From NCBI RefSeq assembly GCF_026625605.1, contig NZ_CP113054.1:1240001-1304000 (forward strand): a stretch of DNA of 64,000 bases. The letters are read 5' to 3'. Of the stretch, positions 44,663 to 52,398 are shown one piece after another (position 1 is the stretch's first letter; each line of letters opens with the position of its first letter). The stretch comes from Luteolibacter sp. SL250 (GTDB lineage Bacteria > Verrucomicrobiota > Verrucomicrobiia > Verrucomicrobiales > Akkermansiaceae). A model generated the notes under the pieces. The model was given only the letters and a program-made list of their open reading frames with translations. It was not told where the DNA came from and did not search any database. The translations under genes and the position numbers were made by a program.

Positions 44663-46093
44663 ATGGAACTCTTGTACCCCGGATTTGAAGCTTTCGTATG
44701 GACCGTCGGATTGTTGATCCTGACCCTCCAGACCTTCCAGAATGGCATCTACATCGTCCAGTTGTTCGGTGCGGTCCCCGAGTTCCTGCGGGCGAGGAGA
44801 AGGTCGTCGCGGTTGCGGGAGTGGTGGTTGCTGACCTCGGATGTCACCCCGCCCGTGACATTGCTGGTTCCAGGATACAACGAGCAGGAGACCATCGTGG
44901 AAAGCGTCCGCTCCCTGCTGACGCTCCAGTATCCGGAGCTTGAGATCATCGTGGTCAACGACGGGTCGAAGGACGGAACGCTCCAGCGCCTGATCGAAGC
45001 GTTCGAGCTGTCACCATTGCCCAAGGCCCTGCCCCGGCGGGTCGGTTACAAGCCGGTGCGTGGCATCTACGGCACGCCCCGGTTGCCGGGCCTCATCGTC
45101 ATCGACAAGGAGAACGGCGGAAAGGCCGATGCGCTGAATGCCGCGCTCGATGTGGCGAAGCACCCGTTGGTGTGTTCCGTGGATGCGGATTCGCTGCTCG
45201 ATTCCGAAGCGCTGCTGCGGGCCGTCCGCCCGTTCATCGACGAGCCGGAGGAAACGGTGGCGGTCGGCGGCACGATCCGGGTGGTGAACGGGAGCCGCGT
45301 GAGGGCGGGGCAGGTCGAGGAAGTGAGGGCGCCCCGCGGGTGGGTCGAACTTTTCCAGTCCGTCGAGTACGTGCGGGCGTTCCTGATGGCGCGGATGGCA
45401 TGGACGCGCAGCCGCACGGTCACCATCATCTCCGGTGCGTTCGGCGTTTTCAACCGTCACAGGCTCCTTCAAATGGGCGGCTACGCCCACGGCACCGTGG
45501 GGGAGGACATGGAGCTGGTGGTGAGGATGTACCGCCACGCCTCGGAAACCGGCGCCCCGATGCGGGTCTGGCATGTGCCCGACCCGGTCTGCTGGACGGA
45601 GGCCCCGGACTCCCTGAAAATTCTGGCGCGCCAGAGAACCCGCTGGCAGCGGGGGCTCTGTGAAACGTTGTGGCGCCACCGCACCATGATCGGTTCTCCG
45701 CGCTATGGATCGGTCGGCATGAGTTCGATGCCGCAGTTCCTGTTCTTTGACGTGGTCAGTCCGGTACTTGAAATGGTGGGGCTCTTGCTGGTGCCCCTCT
45801 GCACGCTGGCGGGCATCCTGAGCATCGAGTTCTTTTTCGCCTACTGCGCGGTGGTGTTCGGGTTCGGCATCAGCCTCAGCCTCGGTTCGTTCGTCCTGTC
45901 GGAGTTCGTGCTGCGCCGCCATGGCCGCGCCGTCGATCTCTGGTGGATGGGCTTGGGCGCCATCGTGGAGAATCTGGGCTACCGGCAGCTCAACAGTTTC
46001 TGGCGGGTGATGGGGATCTGGCAGTTCCTCAAGGGCAAGCAGGGATGGGGGGACATGCAGCGCAAGGGATTCCAGGTCAGGCCGAACGCATAG
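44663..46093 (+). CDS. processive family-2 glycosyltransferase (membrane polysaccharide synthase)
   Basis: 476 aa. One membrane helix at the N terminus (about 10-35), a GT-A domain (65-345) and three or four helices after residue 355. The D,D,D,QxxRW signature of processive synthases (cellulose, hyaluronan, PgaC) is complete: VND (Asp100), VDADS (Asp174, Asp176), GED (Asp282) and QRTRW (324-328). NGGKADALNAAL is the usual UDP-sugar donor loop. It should polymerise a sugar and pass the chain across the inner membrane. There is no PilZ domain, so control by cyclic di-GMP is not evident. Its stop codon overlaps the end of the convergent kinase gene by 17 bases. Confidence 0.92.
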   Translation: MELLYPGFEAFVWTVGLLILTLQTFQNGIYIVQLFGAVPEFLRARRRSSRLREWWLLTSDVTPPVTLLVPGYNEQETIVESVRSLLTLQYPELEIIVVNDGSKDGTLQRLIEAFELSPLPKALPRRVGYKPVRGIYGTPRLPGLIVIDKENGGKADALNAALDVAKHPLVCSVDADSLLDSEALLRAVRPFIDEPEETVAVGGTIRVVNGSRVRAGQVEEVRAPRGWVELFQSVEYVRAFLMARMAWTRSRTVTIISGAFGVFNRHRLLQMGGYAHGTVGEDMELVVRMYRHASETGAPMRVWHVPDPVCWTEAPDSLKILARQRTRWQRGLCETLWRHRTMIGSPRYGSVGMSSMPQFLFFDVVSPVLEMVGLLLVPLCTLAGILSIEFFFAYCAVVFGFGISLSLGSFVLSEFVLRRHGRAVDLWWMGLGAIVENLGYRQLNSFWRVMGIWQFLKGKQGWGDMQRKGFQVRPNA

Positions 46094-48674
46094 TTCCCTC
46101 CGCCGGGAGATGGCCGGCTTGCCCGAGCGCCACGCGTACCCTGGCGACCGCAGGTTGGAACAGGCGGAATCCGGCGGCCCGCTTGGTCCAGTCACCGTCG
46201 TCATGTTCGGCGGAGCGGAGCAGGGAGGCCAGTTCGGCGAAGCCCAGCACGGCGGCCGTGCCGAGCGCGCGGTGCGCGGCGCTGCGCCAGACGGCATCCT
46301 CGGTGGTGTCGATCGCGCCCTTCATCCTGTCCAGCCCCCGGTGGATCTCTTCCAGGGAGTCGGACAAGAGGCTCTCGTCCAGTGCCGCATCCCCGGTCAG
46401 GCATCCGGTGAGCTGGGTGGCATCAAGCACGGGCATCGTTTCCTCCGCAGGGGCTGACGCTTGATCCTCTGTCTCCTGAGTGACAAGCCAGCGCCCCAGC
46501 TTCGCTTTCAGCTTCGTCAGGTCGAACGGCTTAGGCAGGTAGTCGTCCATCCCCGCCTGGTAGCAGGCCTCCGCATCGCCGATCATGACGTGGGCGGTGA
46601 TGGCGATGATGGGCACCCGCGGGCTGCCGGTGCCGGCTTCCCATTCGCGGATCCTCTGCGTCGCCTCAAAGCCGTCCATCGTCGGCAACTGGCAGTCCAT
46701 CAGGATCAGGTCGAAGGTTTCCTGCTGCCTCGCCGCCACTCCATCGCCACCGTCGCCGCGGAACTCCACCTCCATGCCCAGCACCTCGAGCTGGCGTCCG
46801 AAGATCCGCTGATTGATGGGGTTGTCCTCCACCAGCAGGATGCGCGCCGCGGGCAGGGGATTCTCATCATCATGGGGTGCCGTCGATGTCGGCCCGTTGT
46901 CGGTGGTGAGCAGGTTGTAAAGGTCCGATGGACGGAAAGGGAACCGCAGGCAGGCACCGATCCCGGCCCGTGCGAGCGCGGCCGGGGAAGGTTCCTCCGC
47001 GCCGTGGTTGAGGAGGAACATCGGCTTGCCCGCGGCGTCGGCCCGCTCGCGGATCTTCGTGGCCACTTCCTCCCAGCTCTCGCTGTGCGGCTGGCCGATG
47101 ACCACGGCGGCGAGATCCGGGATGACGCCGATGCCGTCCAGCGTGGGCGCATCATCGGCGGTGGTCACCCGCATCCCCCACGCATCGACATGCTGGGCGA
47201 CCGATGTGGCGGTGATTTCCCGGCTCTCGATCAGCAGCAGGGTGCCGCCGTCGCAGAGCCGCTCGCTCTGGTCTTCCGCCACCGTCGCGCGGTCGAACCT
47301 GGCGGTGAACCAGAAGGTGCTGCCCTGCCCCGGCACGCTCTCCACCCCCATGGTGCCGCCCATCCGTTCGACGATCTCCCGGGAGATCGCCAGCCCCAGC
47401 CCGGTCCCGGAGTGGCGGCGGTTCAGCTTGATGTTCACCTGGGTGAACGCCTGGAAAAGATGCTGCTGCTCCTCCTTTGACACACCCGGTCCGGTGTCCG
47501 TGATGCGGAACAACAGCACCGGGCGGTCGTCCTCCTCCTGGCCGCGTGAGGTGACCTCGATGGAAACGCTGCCTTTCTCCGTGAACTTCACCGCGTTGCC
47601 GACGAGGTTGATGAGCACCTGGCGGACGCGGCGTGGATCCCCGCGCAGGTGGCGTGGCAGCTCGCTGTTGATGCGGTGGGCCAGCTCCAGGTGCTTCTTG
47701 CCCGCTGCGTCGGCGAACAGCGCCAGGCTTTCGTCCAGCACTTCCGCCAGGGAAAAGTCCTCGCGGATGAACTCCATCTTCCCGGCCTGGAGCTTCGACA
47801 GGTCCAGGATGTCGTTGACCAGATCCAGCAGCGCCTCCCCGGAATAGCGGATGGTGTCGACCAGTTCGATCTGGCGGCGGTCCAGCCGGTCGTCACGACG
47901 CAGCAGGTCCGCGGCCCCCAGCACCCCGTTCATGGGCGTCCGGATCTCATGGCTGACGGATGCGACGAAAACGGAAGTCGCCTTCACCGAATCGAGCGCC
48001 GTGTCCCGTGCCTCCGCCAGGCGGTCCTGGTACTGGCGGCGCTGCTTCCGGTTGCGTGCCTCCTGGAACATGGCGATGATCATCACCACGACACCGAGCG
48101 CGGATCCACCGGTTGCAAGCATCAGCAGCCGTGAGCCCGCAGAGTGCGTGGCGTCCGCCCTTTCCGTGAGAAGTCCGTCCTCCAGTTTGCGGATCTCCTC
48201 GAGGAGATCTTCGATGCGGTCCGTCTCCGCGACACCGGCGAGAATCCGTTCCGACCGTCCGCTCCCGTTGAGGTTCCGGAGATCATTCGAGTTGCGGTCC
48301 AGGGTCTCCAGCCGCGAGAACAGAAACGGGGTCACGGCATCGACCAAAGCGGACTGCTCCTTGTTGTCCGTGACCAACTGCCGGAGGTTGGCGTGGTGGG
48401 CGCGCACCGACTCCAGAAGCTTGTCGAAATTCTCCCTCAATACCGATGACTGGCTGCCTGTAAGCAACATTGCCCGCTGGATGCTCTCCGCCTCACGCAT
48501 GTTGCGGTCCAGTTCCTCGATCTCAAGGCGGACCTGATAGCTGTGTGAAACCCACCGGTGGTGGCTGCGGAGCTGTCCTGCCTGCCAATAGAGCAACCCA
48601 CAGAGAGCGACGATCAGGGACGTGATCAGCGGAACACTGATCCTGCTGAATCGCGCTTCCGCCGGTGGGGTCAT
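46077..48674 (-). CDS. hybrid sensor histidine kinase with CHASE3-like sensor, receiver and HPt domains
   Basis: 865 aa from ATG 48674; a GTG nine bases earlier is possible. Two membrane helices (about 15-35 and 185-205) enclose a helical periplasmic CHASE3-like domain. Then come HisKA (ASVSHEIRTPMNG, His about 242), HATPase (INLVGNAVKFTEKG, DTGPG, GTGLGLA), a degenerate receiver-like segment (about 470-590), a canonical receiver (ILLVEDNPINQRIF, MDCQLPTMDG, LPKPFD) and a C-terminal HPt (AAHRALGTAAVLGF). The design is a multi-step phosphorelay ending on HPt. Nearest receiver without output is the protein at 41932. It converges on the polysaccharide locus and overlaps the last gene by 17 bases. 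Confidence 0.92.
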   Translation of the reverse strand: MTPPAEARFSRISVPLITSLIVALCGLLYWQAGQLRSHHRWVSHSYQVRLEIEELDRNMREAESIQRAMLLTGSQSSVLRENFDKLLESVRAHHANLRQLVTDNKEQSALVDAVTPFLFSRLETLDRNSNDLRNLNGSGRSERILAGVAETDRIEDLLEEIRKLEDGLLTERADATHSAGSRLLMLATGGSALGVVVMIIAMFQEARNRKQRRQYQDRLAEARDTALDSVKATSVFVASVSHEIRTPMNGVLGAADLLRRDDRLDRRQIELVDTIRYSGEALLDLVNDILDLSKLQAGKMEFIREDFSLAEVLDESLALFADAAGKKHLELAHRINSELPRHLRGDPRRVRQVLINLVGNAVKFTEKGSVSIEVTSRGQEEDDRPVLLFRITDTGPGVSKEEQQHLFQAFTQVNIKLNRRHSGTGLGLAISREIVERMGGTMGVESVPGQGSTFWFTARFDRATVAEDQSERLCDGGTLLLIESREITATSVAQHVDAWGMRVTTADDAPTLDGIGVIPDLAAVVIGQPHSESWEEVATKIRERADAAGKPMFLLNHGAEEPSPAALARAGIGACLRFPFRPSDLYNLLTTDNGPTSTAPHDDENPLPAARILLVEDNPINQRIFGRQLEVLGMEVEFRGDGGDGVAARQQETFDLILMDCQLPTMDGFEATQRIREWEAGTGSPRVPIIAITAHVMIGDAEACYQAGMDDYLPKPFDLTKLKAKLGRWLVTQETEDQASAPAEETMPVLDATQLTGCLTGDAALDESLLSDSLEEIHRGLDRMKGAIDTTEDAVWRSAAHRALGTAAVLGFAELASLLRSAEHDDGDWTKRAAGFRLFQPAVARVRVALGQAGHLPAEGTMRSA

Positions 48675-48764
48675 TGATTTCACCGGGCGAATCTAGCATC
48701 TGATACGCCTCTCGGGATAGTAAAGAAATCGCAGCTAAATACACGGTCCCCGCCCCGGGGGGGC

Positions 48765-49415
48765 TCACCGCATCGGTGTCATGTCGGGTTCCACCCGTTG
48801 CAGGATCCGGTTCCGGCTTTCCTCCGACAGTTGCTCCAGCGGGTAGTCCACCTTCTTCTCCCCCTTCAGCTCGAAGCTCACCTTCCCATTCGCCACCTTG
48901 ATGAACTTCGCGGTGATCTTCTGGCCATCGCGGTTCGTCCACTCCTCCCACTCCGGCATCGCCTCCGCGACCGGAGCCTCCTCGCCTTCCCTAAGGAGCT
49001 GGCCGTTGTGGAATTTCAGGATTTTCGACGGCTCCATCTCATCGGAGCCCTTCTCGCCCTTTTCCCGGCCGATCTTCGCGCCCTCATGGATCCACTTCGC
49101 CACCGTCATGATCTCCTGCTCCGTCAGCCGTTCTCCCTTGTTCTTCGGCGGCATCGTTCCCTTTTCTCCTGGCGGGATCACCACGGTCACGAACAGGTAG
49201 CTCGCATCCCAATCGCCCGGCACCACCACATCGTTCTTCGCGAAGCGCTTGAAGAAATGCTCCTCGTCATCCAGCCGCAGCCCGCCCTTCAGTTCCTCCG
49301 CTCCCGCACTGTGGCAGTCGAAGCACTTCTTCTCGAAGATGGGCAGGACGTCCCGCTTGTAGTCCAGCGCCAGGCACGGCGTGGCAAGCAGCGTGAGGAG
49401 GATGATGGGTTTCAT
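48765..49415 (-). CDS. secreted PSCyt1 cytochrome plus SHD1-like domain protein
   Basis: 216 aa from ATG 49415. Signal peptide MKPIILLTLLATPCLALD, then a planctomycete-type cytochrome domain (DYKRDVLPIFEKKCFDCHSAG, with the CxxCH heme site, followed by KGGLRLDDEEHFFKRFAKND and TMPPKNKGERLTEQEIMTVAKWI). The C-terminal part from about residue 150 (MPEWEEWTNRDGQKITAKFI) matches the SHD1-like beta-fold (a W-x-x-x-x-G-x-x-x-x-A-x-F pattern). The first domain usually sits in front of PSD1 proteins; here it stands with SHD1 instead. Encoded alone, in the gap between the kinase and the beta-helix gene. Confidence 0.85.
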   Translation of the reverse strand: MKPIILLTLLATPCLALDYKRDVLPIFEKKCFDCHSAGAEELKGGLRLDDEEHFFKRFAKNDVVVPGDWDASYLFVTVVIPPGEKGTMPPKNKGERLTEQEIMTVAKWIHEGAKIGREKGEKGSDEMEPSKILKFHNGQLLREGEEAPVAEAMPEWEEWTNRDGQKITAKFIKVANGKVSFELKGEKKVDYPLEQLSEESRNRILQRVEPDMTPMR

Positions 49416-49547
49416 CGTGGCTCCATCTACGCCCAACCCGGGCGGGTGTAAAGGGTGGGGGTGGGCGGGATGATGGGGTTGGCACCAGTTTTCGGCGTGC
49501 CACTTGGGATGTTCATCGGCTCCTGCTGGCTCCGGATCGGCTCGCGG

Positions 49548-51305
49548 TTACCAAGCGTTGTTGGAGAGTTCGGCGCGAAAGGTGGAAGGGGATTCATTGG
49601 TGAATTCCGGCAGGCTGTCCCGTTGTTCGATAATCCGGTTGGAACTGAATATGCCGCGTCCCGTCATGCCTTTCCCGATAAGAATTCCCGTCGAGGCAGA
49701 GCCACGTATCACGTTGTTCCGGAAGGTCAGATCCAACAGCTTGCCGCCCACTTTCACCCCCATTCGGCGGGAATCAATGATGACATTGTCACTGAAGACT
49801 ATCCTGGCCTGGACGTTCTCCCCGCCACCGATGTTGATGCCGTGGCGGATCGTGTTCCATCCTCCGCCGCGGTGGATCACATTGCCGGTGATTGTCGCGG
49901 ACTCCAGAGGCTGGCTGGTGTCACCGAAGATCGAGATCTCCATGCCGTTGTTCGCGGCGACGTCCATGATCAGATTGTCCTTCACGACGACATTCTTCCC
50001 TCCGGCGATCCTCAGTCCGTTCGCCCACCAGGTGGCTACGGTGGTGTTGTTCAGGATCCTCGTGCCATCCATCTGCGAATTGTCTCCCTTGCTTCCGGCA
50101 TCGGAGAATGCGGCGATCCCATCATCGCCCGCGCCGCGGACGAAGTTGTTTTGCACCGTGAGATTCATCCCGCGCTTGTTCGGGCTGGGGGTGTTGCCGT
50201 TGTTGACGTTGATGCCGTCCGCCCAACTGTCCGCCACGCGGCTGTCACGGATGACCCCATTGCTTCCACTGAGCCATTGGGCGTCGCAATGCTGGACCCA
50301 GATTCTTTCGATCAGCCAGTTCTCTCCGGATGATGTGACTCCATAGTCGTCGCCGCTTACACCACCGATGGCCTTGTAGATCGCGTTCGACCCGATCGAA
50401 ACATCGCGGAGCACCGAACCGGTCCCGAGCGAGATGTTCGAGCGCCACGGCAGTTTCGGAGGAGGAAGAGGGATGTTGCGGTAAAGCATCGTGTGCCACA
50501 TGCCCGCGCCGTTCACCGTTACTCCGGTGAGATTCAGGCCGCCCCCCTTGAGGGAATTCAGCATGAACTTTCCGGCGGGAATCCAGACGGACTTGCCCTC
50601 AGCCCGCGCCGTATCGATGCATCTGGCGATCGCTTCGGTGGAGTCAGCCTGGAACGCGGGATCCGCGCCGAAGTCCAGGACGGACAGGGAATTTTCCGGT
50701 CGAGGCAGCGGTGGGGCGATCTTCTCGAAATCAATGCAATCGATATCGTAGTATTCGGCTCCGTTCGCAGCGTCCTTGCGGAGTTCGACCGTTGCATTCG
50801 CTGGGATGGGCGGACCGGCCAGGATCGCGCGATCCTCGTTGTAGAAGTGATAGGGCATGCCCCCGCCTTGCGGATTGTTGATAACGGGAGCTGCCTTTCT
50901 ATAGACCCAGGATTGTCGGGAACTCACTGTGATGGCTTGCCGGAATTTGCCGTCCACGTAGAGGTTGATGGTGGACTCCTGGCCACTGCCGTCGTCCGTA
51001 TCTGGGATGCAGCTCCGGATGACGATGGTGTTCGCGCCTGCGACCGGATTCCTCCAGGAGATGGAATCGCCCGTGCGGGACAGGGTGACGTATGCCCCCC
51101 CTGATGCCTCGAGTTCCTTGGTGGATACCGTCGGCACCGGGCTGCCGATGATGAAGCGCTTCACCGCGGCGCCTCCGCCGGGATTTCCTGACTCCGCCTC
51201 CACGGTCGTGAAAGGCGTTTTAGCCCCAGCCGCACTGAGAGGTGGACAGAACGCGAGAAGGAGAAGCGGCGCGGCGAGTGTGGGCGGAAGCAGACGATTC
51301 ATCAT
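49548..51305 (-). CDS. secreted right-handed beta-helix carbohydrate-active protein with N-terminal CBM-like domain
   Basis: 585 aa. Signal peptide to about residue 26. Residues about 30-170 form a carbohydrate-binding module of CBM35/CBM6 style (TTVEAESGNPGGGA, GAYVTLSRTGDSISWRNPVA, STINLYVDGKF). From residue 195 the pectate-lyase-superfamily beta-helix begins (SVLDFGADPAFQADSTEAIA) with parallel coils through DGINVNNGN, GAGDDGIAAFSDAG and NNVIRGSASTG. Paired acidic residues at DGIN and GDDG recall glycoside hydrolases with beta-helix folds (for example GH87 alpha-1,3-glucanases), but a pectate lyase cannot be ruled out. Upstream, at 51434-51451, is a GTCCCC-N6-GGGGAC palindrome shared with the divergent PEP-CTERM gene. 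Confidence 0.85.
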   Translation of the reverse strand: MMNRLLPPTLAAPLLLLAFCPPLSAAGAKTPFTTVEAESGNPGGGAAVKRFIIGSPVPTVSTKELEASGGAYVTLSRTGDSISWRNPVAGANTIVIRSCIPDTDDGSGQESTINLYVDGKFRQAITVSSRQSWVYRKAAPVINNPQGGGMPYHFYNEDRAILAGPPIPANATVELRKDAANGAEYYDIDCIDFEKIAPPLPRPENSLSVLDFGADPAFQADSTEAIARCIDTARAEGKSVWIPAGKFMLNSLKGGGLNLTGVTVNGAGMWHTMLYRNIPLPPPKLPWRSNISLGTGSVLRDVSIGSNAIYKAIGGVSGDDYGVTSSGENWLIERIWVQHCDAQWLSGSNGVIRDSRVADSWADGINVNNGNTPSPNKRGMNLTVQNNFVRGAGDDGIAAFSDAGSKGDNSQMDGTRILNNTTVATWWANGLRIAGGKNVVVKDNLIMDVAANNGMEISIFGDTSQPLESATITGNVIHRGGGWNTIRHGINIGGGENVQARIVFSDNVIIDSRRMGVKVGGKLLDLTFRNNVIRGSASTGILIGKGMTGRGIFSSNRIIEQRDSLPEFTNESPSTFRAELSNNAW

Positions 51306-51433
51306 GAGACTTGCACTGGGAGTCGGGGAGCGTAAGCAGGCCGGTGTCAGGCCACGAGTCCTTAAATAGGGGACAGGCCCGGCTCCGCCCGCACCAGTTT
51401 ATCTGCGTTGGGCATGCCGGTCGCCAGGCCGCT

Positions 51434-51451
51434 GTCCCCATTTTCGGGGAC
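51434..51451 (+). promoter_or_regulatory. GTCCCC-N6-GGGGAC palindrome, site 1
   Basis: GTCCCCATTTTCGGGGAC, perfect six-base arms, in the 246-base divergent region between the beta-helix gene (minus) and the PEP-CTERM gene (plus). The arms, the six-base spacer and the following KAT match the site at 55021-55038. Likely an operator for a dimeric regulator; the protein is not known. Confidence 0.6.
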
Positions 51452-51551
51452 TATCTTTCGGGTCACTACGGAATCATGATTGTGGCGATCCGTCTTCTGC
51501 GGGCGCATTGGAGCGCATCCGGAATCCTGAGATCGCAACCCTTCCCAGACC

Positions 51552-52253
51552 ATGAAAATTTCGATCATCGGAGGAATCCTCGCAATCTCGACAGCCCTCG
51601 GCAGCGGTGCCACGCTGGTGGAGTATAATTTCAACGGAGGCGCCGACGGCGTCCCTGACTACTCTCCGACAACCACCGGCAGTGGAGTGAACGTGTCCGC
51701 CGTCTCACCTACCGGAACATTTGTCCGATCCGGCTCCGATCTAACCGGAGTGACCGGGGGAGGGACGCTGGCGGTGACCTTTGGAAACATCGGCAAAGAA
51801 AGCCCGCCGGTATCGGGAGCCGCGGCAAGAACCTACATCTCCTTCACCATCGGTGCTGCGAGTCCGGGACAGATCATCTCACTGACCTCGCTTTCCTTCC
51901 TCACGAACCTCGCCACGGCGCAGGCGAGCGGCGCGAACTACACGCTGCAGTACGGGAGTGCCTCGGACCCTTCCGGCTTCATGAACCTTTCCCTCTCCCC
52001 GAATACGGCACAGGTCAATTCGACGATCGTCACCCGAACGGCGGATCTTTCCGGTATCGACTTCAGCAGCTTCACCTCCGGGGTGACATTCCGGATCAAC
52101 GTCACCCAGCCGATCGACTCGACGGCCACGGGGAGCTCGAGCGCACGGATTGATATGATCAACGTCCAAGGAAGCGTCATCCCGGAGCCCGGCTCCGCGG
52201 CGCTTTTCGTTGTGGGAACCGCAGGCGTTCTCCTCGGCCGCCGGAGGAAATGA
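51552..52253 (+). CDS. PEP-CTERM protein, unknown beta-rich domain
   Basis: 233 aa. Signal peptide MKISIIGGILAISTALGSGA, then about 175 residues of low-complexity Ser/Thr/Gly-rich beta structure (LVEYNFNGGADGVPDYSPTT, AARTYISFTIGAASPGQIIS). The C terminus VIPEPGSAALFVVGTAGVLLGRRRK is a PEP-CTERM anchor with the PEP motif, a membrane stretch and an Arg-rich tail. It would be processed by an exosortase and attached to extracellular matrix. Its promoter region contains the GTCCCC palindrome. Function of the main domain unknown. Confidence 0.88.
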   Translation: MKISIIGGILAISTALGSGATLVEYNFNGGADGVPDYSPTTTGSGVNVSAVSPTGTFVRSGSDLTGVTGGGTLAVTFGNIGKESPPVSGAAARTYISFTIGAASPGQIISLTSLSFLTNLATAQASGANYTLQYGSASDPSGFMNLSLSPNTAQVNSTIVTRTADLSGIDFSSFTSGVTFRINVTQPIDSTATGSSSARIDMINVQGSVIPEPGSAALFVVGTAGVLLGRRRK

Positions 52254-52398
52254 TTTCTCCTTTCCGGCCACAGCCCCGATCTTGCCGGACATCTCCGGGA
52301 GGATCAGGGGGGGCGTGCCGGTTGACCGATCCGGTCTGACCTTCCGTTACCCGGCTGCTGGCGCGGATGGCCAGCGGCCGGTGCGGCAGGCGGAAACC

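Noticed and set aside
49480-49502. TGGCAC...GTGCCA hairpin downstream of the beta-helix gene
   Set aside because: Imperfect stem with no T run; also tested as a sigma-54 site on the minus strand, where the -12 half does not match.
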